Origin: an uncultured Anaerolineae bacterium
GTDB taxonomy: Bacteria > Chloroflexota > Anaerolineae > Promineifilales > Promineifilaceae
DNA: 64,000 nt
Direction of reading: 5' to 3'
Assembly (NCBI GenBank): GCA_905479495.1
Contig: CAJQMR010000007.1
Span: 434,001-498,000, forward strand
The position numbers and the translations under genes were made by a program. Shown piece after piece: positions 44,339-52,800 of this stretch (the stretch's first letter is position 1; every line of letters starts with the position of its first letter). The notes beneath the pieces were generated by a model. The model did not search any database, had not been told where the DNA came from, and worked only from the letters and a program-made list of their open reading frames with translations.

Positions 44339-45579
44339 ATGAGATTTTTCACGATACGGCCGTCTTTCATCACCAGCCGAATATTGTCCACATCTTCTAA
44401 ACTGCGAATGTCGGCCAGTGGGTCCGTTTGGCTGACGATGACGTCGGCCAGCTTGCCTACTTCTAATGTGCCGACCTGATCTTGCCAGCCCAGGCATTCA
44501 GCGGCCGTTTTGGTGGTGGCCACAATGGAATCCATCGGCGACAGGCCCACGTTGCACATCAGTCCCAGCTCGCGCAGGTTGGTGCCGTGCTTCATCACCC
44601 CGGCATCGGTGCCCATCGCCGTCTTCACCCCGGCCTTAAATGCTTTGCCGATGTTCTCGCTATGAATTTCAATCACCTCACGGGATTTACGGATGCCCCA
44701 TTCTGGCATGTTGCCGCCCGCTTCGGCCTGTTCCAAAACGGCCAGCGGGGCCAGCAGCGTGGGCACCAGAAAGGTACCTTTTTCCAGCATCAGCTCAATT
44801 GCCTCATCATCCACAAAAATGCCGTGCTCGATGGAGTGGATGCCCGCTCGCACCGCATTTTTGATGCCTTCGGCCCCTTGGGCATGGGCCATCACCTTGA
44901 CGCCGCGTCGGTAAGCGGCTTCTTGTACCATCACTTCCAGTTCTTCCGGGGTGAACTGGGTAAATTCAGGATGATCGGTGGGGCTGAGGACGCCGCCGGT
45001 GGAACACACTTTGATGATCTCGGCTCCGGCGCGCAGCACTTCACGCACCTTTTTGCGCACTTCTTCTACGCCGTCGCACAAGCCGCTGGGGCGGCCGGGC
45101 GTGGGGGGAATCAGGCCAAAATCCAGGCCAGAGGGCAGCCAGCTGTCGCCATGCCCGCCAGTGATGGTGAGCACAGAGATGCTAATTTGCATACGGGGTC
45201 CTTCGATGTAGCCTTGTTCTACCGCTTGCTTCATGCCTAAATCCACGCCACCGGCATCCCGCACGGAGGTGATGCCGGCTTCAAGTGTGCGCCGCATGGG
45301 GCCAATGGCTTTATAGTAGTTGAGGGAAAAAGGCGTGTTCATCTCTTCGATAAAGTTGACGCCATCAAAGATGAAATGGACGTGGGTGTCGATGAGGCCG
45401 GGCAAAATATGCCCCCCGTTGGCATCGATCATGTGCACGTCGCTGTTGGGCAGGCGGATGTCGCTTTTACGACCGACTTGCTCAATTTTGTTGTCGCGGA
45501 CGAGGACTGCACCGTTTTTCAGGGGGGAACGGCCGTTGCCGTCGATAACCGTACCGTTGTGGATCAGGGAATAAGACAT
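44335..45579 (-). CDS. Metal-dependent amidohydrolase
   Basis: The 414-residue protein is an amidohydrolase-superfamily TIM barrel with the metal site HxH in PGLIDTHVHFIFDG, a lysine region (AEIIKVCSTGG), His residues in VMAHAQG and IHSIEHG, and the final Asp in AMGTDAGVM. It resembles imidazolonepropionase-like and Xaa-Pro dipeptidase-like enzymes that hydrolyse cyclic amides or peptides. The real substrate is unknown. GGAGAG precedes the ATG. It has no signal peptide, so it is cytosolic. The stop codon lies inside the hairpin repeat at 44270-44338. Confidence 0.88.
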   Translation of the reverse strand: MSYSLIHNGTVIDGNGRSPLKNGAVLVRDNKIEQVGRKSDIRLPNSDVHMIDANGGHILPGLIDTHVHFIFDGVNFIEEMNTPFSLNYYKAIGPMRRTLEAGITSVRDAGGVDLGMKQAVEQGYIEGPRMQISISVLTITGGHGDSWLPSGLDFGLIPPTPGRPSGLCDGVEEVRKKVREVLRAGAEIIKVCSTGGVLSPTDHPEFTQFTPEELEVMVQEAAYRRGVKVMAHAQGAEGIKNAVRAGIHSIEHGIFVDDEAIELMLEKGTFLVPTLLAPLAVLEQAEAGGNMPEWGIRKSREVIEIHSENIGKAFKAGVKTAMGTDAGVMKHGTNLRELGLMCNVGLSPMDSIVATTKTAAECLGWQDQVGTLEVGKLADVIVSQTDPLADIRSLEDVDNIRLVMKDGRIVKNLM

Positions 45580-45890
45580 GCGATCTCTCCAAATTTACTT
45601 GTAGCCGGAGTTTGGTTACGACGCTTGCTGGCGGAGAAGTACCCGCAGCTACAGATTGGTTTTATAAAACGACTTGTGATTGCCGCGATGCGGCCAGGAA
45701 AGTTTACCGGATGTTAGAAGGTGGGGCTACTGAAACGCGGGAATGGCTAAAGGAATTGCACTGCCCAAGGCGAAAGCTACACAAAGATCCTCAATCTATA
45801 ATAGAGTTGTTCCTGAATAAAATTCCGTTCCTGTCATTCCCGCGCAGGCATAACAATCATGTGTAGTTGTTAAATGGGAACAACTCTAAT
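45580..45890. other. 311-bp intergenic region with a short inverted repeat
   Basis: The arms TAGAGTTGTTCC (45802-45813) and GGAACAACTCTA (45877-45888) are exact complements, with a CATTCCCGCG-type motif between them. An 84-codon plus-strand frame (45612-45866) has no recognisable features and I do not call it. Confidence 0.6.
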
Positions 45891-46709
45891 CTATAAATCA
45901 CCGCGTACGATGAGGATGGAACAGGGGGTGTTGTCAATGATTTTGGGTGTTACCTGGCCCATCAGCAGACTGCTGAGGACGTCGTATTCGGCACGAGCCC
46001 CAACCACAATTAAATCGTACCCGCCTTCCTGAGCCTCTGTGAGGATTTCATCAAGGGCGATGCCTCGCCGCAATTTTAACTCAGCCCGCACTTCGGCTTG
46101 CACCAGAAGTTCAGAGGCCCACCTGAGGTGTTGGGCCAGCGGCGTATCGGTTTGCAGAAGTTCTGGCAGGGTTTCTTCCATCTCATCCAGGCCCGCATAC
46201 ATGCCCGGTAGGGATTCGGTGATGTGGAGCAAGGTCACCTCCGCATGGGCGGCCTGCGCCAGAGCCACGCCGTTGCGGACGACAATTTCACTGTTGATAT
46301 AGCCGCTGGTGCAAATAAGCAGGCGGCGCAGCTGTGTGGGTTCACCACGGGCCACCAGGACGGAAACGGTGGCCTGGTTGGCTACTTTACGGGTGACCGA
46401 TTGCAGGAACTGATCCCACAAGTTGTGGATGGCGTGGGCCCCCACCACAATGAGGTCGTAGTTGCCGCTTTCGGCTTTGCGCAAGATTTCTTTGGCGGGG
46501 GTGCCCAGGGTAACGGCCGTTTCTGCCACAGGTTCCTCAATGAGTGCTTGCACTTCTTCTAAAGTGATAGCGGCCGTTTCCGCTTCCTCGGCATCGGTGA
46601 TAACTTTTAGCAGCGAAACGGGACGGCCCAACGCCCTGGCAACCAGGCCGCCCATGGTCACCGTGCTGTGGGCATGAGGGAGACTGCTGATACAAATGAG
46701 AACGTTCAT
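45891..46709 (-). CDS. Tandem universal stress protein (two UspA domains)
   Basis: The 272-residue protein has two UspA folds. Each ends with a nucleotide-binding G-2x-G-9x-G-like pattern: YDLIVVGAHAIHNLWDQFLQSVTRKVANQATVSVLV in the first half (split here as IVVGAHA...SVTRKVA) and IVVGARAEYDVLSSLLMGQ with TPKIIDNTPCSILIV in the second. Such proteins bind ATP or AMP and help survival under stress; no catalytic role is fixed. It follows the TauE-like gene by 28 bp and is likely in the same operon, which suggests a link with anion export or stress. Confidence 0.87.
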   Translation of the reverse strand: MNVLICISSLPHAHSTVTMGGLVARALGRPVSLLKVITDAEEAETAAITLEEVQALIEEPVAETAVTLGTPAKEILRKAESGNYDLIVVGAHAIHNLWDQFLQSVTRKVANQATVSVLVARGEPTQLRRLLICTSGYINSEIVVRNGVALAQAAHAEVTLLHITESLPGMYAGLDEMEETLPELLQTDTPLAQHLRWASELLVQAEVRAELKLRRGIALDEILTEAQEGGYDLIVVGARAEYDVLSSLLMGQVTPKIIDNTPCSILIVRGDL

Positions 46710-46737
46710 AACAAATAATGACCTTTTACTGCAGAAC

Positions 46738-47646
46738 TTAAAATTCCGGCATCCCTCCGCCCAACAAACGAATCAGCACCAAAATTGCGCCAATCAGCGG
46801 CAAGATTGAGAAAAACAGGCGAATTCGTGGTCCGGCAAAATAGCGGGTGGACACCGCGCCTATTTGGGCACCCACGGCCGCACCCGTCTGCATGACCAAA
46901 GCCATTAACACATCCACGTTGCCTTTTATGGCGTGGGTCAGCGTGCCATAACCCGCCGAAAACACAATTTCAAACAGGTCTGTGCCGACGGCGACATGGG
47001 TAGGCACACCCAGCAGGTAAATGAGCATGGGCATCCGAATAAAGCCGCCGCCGACGCCCAGGGCACCGGCCAGCACGCCGGTAATCATCCCCACACCCAG
47101 AACCACCCACAAAGAAACTTCAGCAATGCCAGAACCAGGCAGAGATATCATGGGGGGGATACGAATGGTGTGTACGCGTTTGGAGATGTTGGCAAAAGCC
47201 ATCACCTCTTTCACACCCAGCTTTTCAGTGCGAATCATGCGCATCGCCTTAATGCTTTCCCAGGCGGTAAACAGACTGATGATGCATAAAATGACGATGT
47301 AGGTGATGCCAATTACCTGGTCGATATTGCCGGTATCCTCTAATGCTTCGATGATGTTGGCCCCAATTTCCACACCAATAATGGTGCCCACAATCATCAA
47401 AGCCCCAAGTTTTATGTCTACATGACCCAGGGTGCGGTGGCGTTTGGCAGCCACAATCGATTTGCCCGTCATATGGGCCAGATCGGTACCCACGACAAAA
47501 TTCATGGGCACGCCGGACCAAAACATGAGCGGCCCAGCCAGAAACCCACCGCCTACGCCAAAAAATCCGCCTAACAACCCAACGACAAACCCGATGCCAA
47601 TAAGGAAGAAGGGATCGATGGTGACGCCTGTAATGGGGAATTCCAT
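46738..47646 (-). CDS. TauE/SafE family permease
   Basis: The 302-residue protein has about eight membrane segments with the two conserved glycine-rich halves GLLGGFFGVGGGFLAGPLM and GVLAGALGVGGGFIRMPML, each with a short GVPxxxAVGTDL-like follow-up (VPMNFVVGTDL, VPTHVAVGTDL). Members export sulfite, sulfoacetate or other small organic anions. The substrate here is unknown. It starts 4 bp after an 81-residue membrane protein, so the two are probably translationally coupled. A link with the sulfite made by the APS reductase 24 kb away is possible but not shown. Confidence 0.88.
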   Translation of the reverse strand: MEFPITGVTIDPFFLIGIGFVVGLLGGFFGVGGGFLAGPLMFWSGVPMNFVVGTDLAHMTGKSIVAAKRHRTLGHVDIKLGALMIVGTIIGVEIGANIIEALEDTGNIDQVIGITYIVILCIISLFTAWESIKAMRMIRTEKLGVKEVMAFANISKRVHTIRIPPMISLPGSGIAEVSLWVVLGVGMITGVLAGALGVGGGFIRMPMLIYLLGVPTHVAVGTDLFEIVFSAGYGTLTHAIKGNVDVLMALVMQTGAAVGAQIGAVSTRYFAGPRIRLFFSILPLIGAILVLIRLLGGGMPEF

Positions 47647-47650
47647 AACA

Positions 47651-47896
47651 TTACTCCAATTTCTCTAGACCGAGACGGGTAATGAGGAAGGAGGTGACCC
47701 ATTCCAAAAAGACCCCTTGGGCAACGATAAGCAGGAGCGTGGCCACGGCGTAAACCAGGAGGTTGAGATGAAAGAGTCTGTTGAGCGGCTCGCCCAAAAA
47801 GCGCAGCACACCCCAAAAGTACAGCAGCAGCAGCAGGGCATAAAGAACCAGTTCGATGAGGAAGTTTCTGAGCAGGATTTTGTGTTGCATTTTCAT
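47651..47896 (-). CDS. Small two-helix membrane protein
   Basis: The 81-residue protein has two hydrophobic helices (FLIELVLYALLLLLYFWGVL and VYAVATLLLIVAQGVFLEWV) and a short basic start. I recognise no family. The ATG at 47896 has AGGGAG at good spacing; an upstream in-frame extension would start inside the promoter region and is rejected. It heads the operon with the TauE-like and stress protein genes and may be an accessory subunit of the transporter (inference). Confidence 0.7.
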   Translation of the reverse strand: MKMQHKILLRNFLIELVLYALLLLLYFWGVLRFLGEPLNRLFHLNLLVYAVATLLLIVAQGVFLEWVTSFLITRLGLEKLE

Positions 47897-47969
47897 GATG
47901 ACTCCCTGGGTGAGGCTTAACTGATTGCAAGAAGACAGGACAACAACGGCGAATTGGATATTCCTTACT

Positions 47970-48000
47970 ATTGTAGCATTTTCGGGTGAGGCTCTGTCAA
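47970..48000 (-). promoter_or_regulatory. Candidate sigma-70-type promoter of the TauE operon
   Basis: On the minus strand TTGACA (47995-48000) is followed after 19 bp by TACAAT (47970-47975), with TG one base before the -10 (extended -10). The transcript would start about 65 bases before the ATG at 47896. Confidence 0.55.
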
Positions 48001-48192
48001 TAGCGGAGTTACTAAATTTGGGGTGACATTCCTCAATCACTATCTTTGCACTTTTGATTTGCCATTCCCCCACCTTCGCGGGTATGACACGACCCCTGGT
48101 AAGATTGAAATCTGCAAACATAGTGCTTCAATGTTGTCGTTTAAGATTTAAATCGGGTAATCAGTATGCCAAAGGACGGCCAGATGTCGCCG

Positions 48193-48819
48193 TTAGCTGA
48201 GGAGTGCCTGGTACACATCATCCAGCCAGCGGTTTTGCGGAGAAACGACGGTGGGTTTGGGCTGTAAGTTGGCCCAAAAGGGCGAGAAGATGTGGTTGTT
48301 ATCACCGGGTAGCGACCAGTGGTCGGGGGTCTCTTCCTGGCAGCGCAGGTGGACGTAATGGCGGGTTTTGGTCTGGCTGAGCCACGCTTGCGGCAGCCAG
48401 CCATCAATATAGAGGGTGATGGCCTGGGGGTTGGGCAGCTGATCATATTCCAGATAGGTGATTTGGCGGAAACGGCCGTTCCTCTTCCCCACCTTAAACG
48501 TAACTCCCCGGGTAAACAGGGGCTGAAAGGGAATGGCATGTTCGTCTGGCTGGCTCAAAATCTGGCAGTTCCGGTTGAGGATCATTTCATTGGGGGCCAG
48601 CTCATTTTCAATCTGGCCTAGATAACGCTGGATGGTGAGCTGGGTCAGGTTGGTTTCTTCTTGAGCTTCGCGCAGAACGGCCGTTTGCCAATCTTCCCCA
48701 ACCTCCACCGTGCCCGCCGGAATTTGTACCCCCGCCTGCGGATGTTGAAACAGCAGCAGCTGTGGCTGCCCCTGCGGGCCAGTGCGGGTAATGAAGGCGG
48801 TCACTTTATGAACGGTCAT
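48193..48819 (-). CDS. Nudix hydrolase
   Basis: The 208-residue protein holds a Nudix fold in its N-terminal two thirds. The signature runs from GTVEVGEDW through AVLREAQEETNL, with the metal-binding REAQEE core. It cleaves a nucleoside diphosphate linked to another group, substrate unknown. The C-terminal third (RFYLHLRCQEE-like YVHLRCQEETPDHW and the final PQNRWLDDVYQALLS) suggests a second beta-rich part. It is downstream of the palindrome at 48832. Confidence 0.85.
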   Translation of the reverse strand: MTVHKVTAFITRTGPQGQPQLLLFQHPQAGVQIPAGTVEVGEDWQTAVLREAQEETNLTQLTIQRYLGQIENELAPNEMILNRNCQILSQPDEHAIPFQPLFTRGVTFKVGKRNGRFRQITYLEYDQLPNPQAITLYIDGWLPQAWLSQTKTRHYVHLRCQEETPDHWSLPGDNNHIFSPFWANLQPKPTVVSPQNRWLDDVYQALLS

Positions 48820-48831
48820 AAGATTCGTCTG

Positions 48832-48859
48832 GTAGGGGCGGTTCGCGAACCGCCCCTAC
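48832..48859. repeat. Perfect 28-bp palindrome GTAGGGGCGG...CCGCCCCTAC
   Basis: The sequence is its own reverse complement over all 28 bases. It lies between two co-directional genes and supplies the TAG stop of the YihY gene (48856-48858). It is the short form of the GTAGGGGC family, and a related, degenerate copy lies near 50102-50131. Confidence 0.85.
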
Positions 48860-49923
48860 TTGCGCTTTAAGCTGCTTAAAAAGCCCAGCAGCAGTCCCGC
48901 TGCCAATCCCAGCAGCCCCGTCGCAGCAGGTTGACGCCAGCGGGTGGCGGGCTGGCGGCGGCGTGTTTCATCTTCAGGGGAGATGGTGACAATACGATAC
49001 GCCTGCGTCTCTTCTTCTGCTTGAGAAATGCCGGTGGCGTCTCGCCCCCGCCAGACGGCGTTGTTGGTTGGTCTCAGACGGGAGCCATATTTATTGGCGT
49101 ACACCTGGGTAAACTCCGCGCCAAACAGAAAAATCTGGGCCGAGTAATAGACAAAGAGCAAAATCAGCACCAGCGATCCGGCCGCGCCATAAGCCGACGT
49201 AGAAGAGCCATACGTGAGATACAGCTCAATGAGGTACCGTCCCAGCATGAAGAGCAGCGTGGTTACCGCCGCCCCCAACAGCACATCCTTCCAGGTAAGT
49301 TGGGCATCTGGCAGCACCTTAAACAGCAGGGCAAACAGAATGGTAAGGATGATCAGGGAGGCGAGAAAGTTGATTTGGGGCAGCAGCGAGCCGATGCTGG
49401 GGAGCCAGATGGCCAGACGGTCGCCAACGGCCGTAATCGCCGTGCTGGTGGCAAAAGAGAGCAGCATTAACAAGCCAACCACAAGGACCATGCCAAAAGC
49501 CAGCGCTCGCTGGCGGAAGACATTGAGGATGCCCGTCTGTGGCGCGGGCCGCAGCCCCCAGATCATATTCAGGGCACGCCGCAGTTGCGAAAAAAGCCCC
49601 GAGGCGGCCACCAGCAGCAATGCTGTACCGGCTACTGTAGCAATAGGGCCAGTTTCGGATTGGCTGGCATTGGTAATGAGGTCCTGGATAACCACGGCCG
49701 CTTCTTGCCCCACTTCATCCTGAATTTGGGCCACAATCTCGCCGCGCACGGCCGCATCGCCATAAACGATCCCCGCCACCGCCACGGCAATCACCAGCAG
49801 AGGGGCCAGGGCAAAGATGGTGTAATACGTCAACGCCGCCGCCAACAGCGAGGCGTTGTCTCGCGACCAACCCTGGCCGCTTTCCTTTAATAGTTCAAAT
49901 AGACCGGAAAAGAACGCTTTCAT
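48856..49923 (-). CDS. YihY/BrkB family membrane protein
   Basis: The 355-residue protein has six membrane helices in the YihY/virulence factor BrkB pattern: AAALTYYTIFALAPLLVIAVAVAG, IATVAGTALLLVAASGLFSQLRRALNMIWG, FGMVLVVGLLMLLSF and YGAAGSLVLILLFVYYSAQIFLFGAEFTQVYA. Its biochemical role is not established; early RNase BN labels are wrong. The C-terminal extension of about 60 residues is Arg-rich and hydrophobic at the end (GLLGLAAGLLLGFLSS). It is full length, with the stop inside the 28-bp palindrome. Confidence 0.88.
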   Translation of the reverse strand: MKAFFSGLFELLKESGQGWSRDNASLLAAALTYYTIFALAPLLVIAVAVAGIVYGDAAVRGEIVAQIQDEVGQEAAVVIQDLITNASQSETGPIATVAGTALLLVAASGLFSQLRRALNMIWGLRPAPQTGILNVFRQRALAFGMVLVVGLLMLLSFATSTAITAVGDRLAIWLPSIGSLLPQINFLASLIILTILFALLFKVLPDAQLTWKDVLLGAAVTTLLFMLGRYLIELYLTYGSSTSAYGAAGSLVLILLFVYYSAQIFLFGAEFTQVYANKYGSRLRPTNNAVWRGRDATGISQAEEETQAYRIVTISPEDETRRRQPATRWRQPAATGLLGLAAGLLLGFLSSLKRK

Positions 49924-49980
49924 AGCCTGATCTTAGGCGGTTCAGAGCCAGGGCGCAACTATTTCTCTGGAAACTTTACA

Positions 49981-50010
49981 GGGTGAAGCGTGATGCGTGA
50001 TGCGTGATAA
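49981..50010. repeat. 7-nt-period repeat (GATGCGT words)
   Basis: GAAGCGT GATGCGT GATGCGT GATAAGA form consecutive heptamers after the LVIVD-repeat gene. The 208-bp gap 49924-50132 also holds the hairpin at 50107-50127. Confidence 0.7.
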
Positions 50011-50106
50011 GAGGCATCTCTGGCTCTATTTCTGGTTCCGGCTTCGCTTCTGGCTCCCGTGGCGGGCGCATCGCGACGCGCCCTTTGATGGGACGCCATG
50101 TTGTAA

Positions 50107-50127
50107 GGGCGACCCGCCGGGTCGCCC
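50107..50127. terminator. Hairpin GGGCGACCC / GGGTCGCCC after the LVIVD gene
   Basis: A 9-bp perfect stem lies 6 bases downstream of the minus-strand LVIVD-gene stop. There is no T-run, so it may be a repeat or a weak terminator. Confidence 0.45.
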
Positions 50128-50132
50128 CTGCG

Positions 50133-51176
50133 TCACGGTGTGGGGGTGGGCTGCGGGCTGCTGGGGATGGGATTGGCGAAAGCGTAGCTGCCAATCTGCT
50201 GGGGGTTGGCCGGGTCGGCAATGTCCACAATTTCCAAGCCGTTCCAGCCGACAAGATACGCTGTGTCACCCTGTATAGTCAGGTCGTGCAGGTAGTTGTC
50301 GGTGCTGTACTTGCCAAGTAACATCGGTGTAGTGGGCTGGCTAATGTCCAGCAAATGCAGGCCGTCGCCGTTTAGATTGTAAGCAATCTCCCCTTGTACC
50401 ACCACTCTGGCCGGGTAGAGGGCTTCATTGTCCATGGCATAACGGCCGTCTACCAGCAACGCCTCTTCATCTTGTAGATCCACCATCCACAGCCCCTTGC
50501 CCGCTACAAACGCAACATTGTTGGCCACGACAACATCGTGGCCCGGCAACTGGTCTGCTTGCATAGTGGTGATGGGATACGGCCGTAGCGGATTGGTCAC
50601 GTCATAAAGGTGCAGTTCGCCGCCGCAGTAGCCGGTACGGAAGCTGCACCCGCCGCTGCTGGCGTACAGCCGCGCCCCGCTCACAAAAACACTGTTGGCT
50701 CCACCCGTGATTAAAAAGGGGCTGGTGGGATTGTCTTTATCACGCACATCCACCACGGCAATATGATCCCAATCGGCGAGATAGGCCACATTGTCGCGCA
50801 CGGCCACATCGGTGGGGATGGCATTGGCCGGGAAGAAGCCGCGCCGCGTTGGCTGGGCTGGCTGGCTAATGTCCACAATTTGTAGCCCGGCGTCGGGTGG
50901 ACCAGTGGCTGTGTCCCAGCTGAGGGCGCTGGTGGTGTGGGCAATGTAGAGGAAACGGCCGTCTACCACCACCTTCACCACCTCGCCGGGCAGCGTCACG
51001 CTGCCCACCAGTTCCGGCCTGGCTTCGTCGGCGATGTTGAGCACCAGCACCCGGTTTTCATCAGAAATGTAGGCAAACTCCCCCTGCACAAACCCGATGG
51101 CCATTGGGGCTTCCTGTTTGCAGCCAGCAATAACAAGTAGGAAGAGCAGCCATAAAAAAATTGTCCAACGTCGCAT
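50133..51176 (-). CDS. LVIVD-repeat lipoprotein
   Basis: The 347-residue protein has a short lipoprotein signal (RRWTIFLWLLFLLVIAGC, lipobox VIAGC) and then about seven LVIVD-type beta-propeller repeats (for example NVAYLADWDHIAVVDVRDKDNP, TAYLVGWNGLEIVDIADPANP). It is probably an outer-face lipoprotein binding or scaffolding something unknown. Two ATGs are close: the one at 51176 lies six bases after GGAGG, the one at 51182 directly abuts it, so I chose 51176. The C-terminus (SSPQPTPTP) is low complexity. Confidence 0.85.
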   Translation of the reverse strand: MRRWTIFLWLLFLLVIAGCKQEAPMAIGFVQGEFAYISDENRVLVLNIADEARPELVGSVTLPGEVVKVVVDGRFLYIAHTTSALSWDTATGPPDAGLQIVDISQPAQPTRRGFFPANAIPTDVAVRDNVAYLADWDHIAVVDVRDKDNPTSPFLITGGANSVFVSGARLYASSGGCSFRTGYCGGELHLYDVTNPLRPYPITTMQADQLPGHDVVVANNVAFVAGKGLWMVDLQDEEALLVDGRYAMDNEALYPARVVVQGEIAYNLNGDGLHLLDISQPTTPMLLGKYSTDNYLHDLTIQGDTAYLVGWNGLEIVDIADPANPQQIGSYAFANPIPSSPQPTPTP

Positions 51177-51277
51177 AAGCATCCTCCAATTGGGCAAGTT
51201 CTTTAAATTATCTGGCAAGGTAGGCAAGGGTGCTGAACGGCCGTCCGACGTTTTCGGCACGAATTGTGCCTGGTCCA

Positions 51278-51374
51278 AAACCTGACAGGTTTACAAAACG
51301 GGCTTGAAATCAAGCTAATTTTGCATGGCAAAGCATCATTTTGACGAGGTTTTGCCGCAAACCTGTCAGGTTTA
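51278..51374. repeat. 97-bp element with AAACCTGACAGGTTT ends, copy 1
   Basis: Near-perfect terminal inverted repeats (AAACCTGACAGGTTTA / AAACCTGTCAGGTTTA) enclose a core containing TTTTGCATGGCAAAG. The core matches copy 2 (57629-57726) read on the other strand. It lies just downstream of the cystathionine gene stop. Confidence 0.85.
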
Positions 51375-51384
51375 GTTTCTCCAG

Positions 51385-52536
51385 TTAAAGCCGGTTCAGC
51401 ACACCCTTCAAATCATTGATCAAATCCTGGGCGTTTTCAATGCCCACGGAAACCCGTACCAGACCGGGATCGATGGCCAGCGGTGAGTCGGCTACAGAAG
51501 CGTGGGTCATGGGCGCGGGCAGCTCGATGAGCGATTCCACCCCGCCCAGCGATTCCGCCAGGGTAAAGAGCTGGGTGTCGCGGGCTACCAGCCGGGCGGC
51601 AGCTTCACCCCCATGCAAAATGAAGGAGATCATGCCGCCCGGCCCGCGCATTTGCCGCTGAGCCAGCTCATACTGCGGATGGCTTTCCAAGCCAGGGTAG
51701 ATCACCTCGGCCACGGCGGGGTGGTCGGCCAGGAATTGGGCGATTTGCATGGCGTTGTGGCAGTGCTGGGCCATGCGAATGGCCAGGGTTTTGATGCCAC
51801 GCAGCGTGAGGAAGCAGTCCATTGGCCCCGGCACCGCGCCCACGGCATTTTGCAGGAACTTGAGCCGTTCATAGATTGCCGTGTCGTTTAAGATAATCGC
51901 CCCGCCCACCACATCGGAATGGCCGCCGATGTATTTGGTGGTGCTGTGCAGCACAAAGTCGGCCCCCAGCGCCAGCGGGTTTTGCAGGGCAGGAGAGGCG
52001 AAGGTGTTGTCTACGCCCAACCAGGCCCCGGCGGCGTGGGCGATGGTGGCCATGGCGGCAATGTCGGACAGGCGCAGCATGGGGTTGGTGGGGGTCTCCA
52101 GCCAGACAAGTTTGGTGTTAGGTTGAATGGCGTTGGCAACGGCCGTTTCATCCGTCGTGTTGGCAAAAGTGAACTCAATGCCGTAGCCAGACAGCACCTT
52201 GTCGAACAACCTGAATGTGCCGCCATACACATCATTGCCAGACAAAACGTGGTCCCCTGGCTTAATCAGCCGCAAAATCGTATCAATCGCTGCCATGCCG
52301 GAGGCAAAAGCCAGGGCGTGCTGGCCGCCTTCCAGCGCGGCCAGCGCCCCATGCAGCGCCGTGCGCGTGGGGTTGTCTGATCGGGAATAATCGTAGCCTT
52401 TATGCTGGGCCACATCGGTTTGAGCAAAGGTAGAGGTCTGGTAGATGGGCGTCATCACTGCGCCGGTTAATGGATCAGGTTCAACGCCCGCGTGGACGGC
52501 CAGGGTTTCTAAGTGGAAATCAGGGGATTGGGTCAT
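51385..52536 (-). CDS. Cystathionine gamma-synthase/lyase family PLP enzyme
   Basis: The 383-residue enzyme belongs to the Cys/Met metabolism PLP family. It has YDYSRSDNPTRTALHGALAALEGG, ASGMAAIDTILRLIKPGDHVLSGNDVYGGTFRLF, NPMLRLSDI, GVDNTFASPALQNPLALGADF and the PLP lysine in LHSTTKYIGGHSDVVGG. It either makes cystathionine from an activated homoserine and cysteine or splits cystathionine; sequence alone does not separate these. It is full length and cytosolic, and it probably acts in trans-sulfuration. No other methionine genes are adjacent. Confidence 0.9.
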   Translation of the reverse strand: MTQSPDFHLETLAVHAGVEPDPLTGAVMTPIYQTSTFAQTDVAQHKGYDYSRSDNPTRTALHGALAALEGGQHALAFASGMAAIDTILRLIKPGDHVLSGNDVYGGTFRLFDKVLSGYGIEFTFANTTDETAVANAIQPNTKLVWLETPTNPMLRLSDIAAMATIAHAAGAWLGVDNTFASPALQNPLALGADFVLHSTTKYIGGHSDVVGGAIILNDTAIYERLKFLQNAVGAVPGPMDCFLTLRGIKTLAIRMAQHCHNAMQIAQFLADHPAVAEVIYPGLESHPQYELAQRQMRGPGGMISFILHGGEAAARLVARDTQLFTLAESLGGVESLIELPAPMTHASVADSPLAIDPGLVRVSVGIENAQDLINDLKGVLNRL

Positions 52537-52562
52537 CGGTTTGGTGCTCCTTTGATTGGTGT

Positions 52563-52611
52563 TCGGTAATTCGTAATCGGTAATTGGCGGTCAGTAATCA
52601 GTGATCAGTGG
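52563..52611. repeat. 7-nt-period repeat, seven heptamers
   Basis: TCGGTAA TTCGTAA TCGGTAA TTGGCGG TCAGTAA TCAGTGA TCAGTGG lie in the 264-bp gap between the divergent cystathionine and DUF2723 genes. The rest of the gap holds a purine-rich GGAAGGCAGGAAGG stretch and a possible -10 (TACAAT, 52786-52791) for the plus-strand gene. Confidence 0.85.
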
Positions 52612-52800
52612 ATGATGCCCGATTGTATCAACTTTTGTGGGGTTTGCTGGTATAGGGCAATTTATTAAGAAGGGAGGAAGGCAGGAAGGAACAAAGCGTT
52701 GTTTTCTTTGTCTCTTTATTTCTTCATTCCTTTGTATAAAGAATCAAGACGTCTCAAATTATTACCAGGGAGATTCAGGAAGGGGTACAATAGGCGCAGT

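Noticed and set aside
45612-45866. 84-codon plus-strand frame
   Set aside because: It runs through the inverted repeat and shows no protein-like pattern.
52537-52800. SAM or cobalamin riboswitch before the cystathionine gene
   Set aside because: The sequence is heptamer repeat and purine-rich; no conserved riboswitch core is visible.
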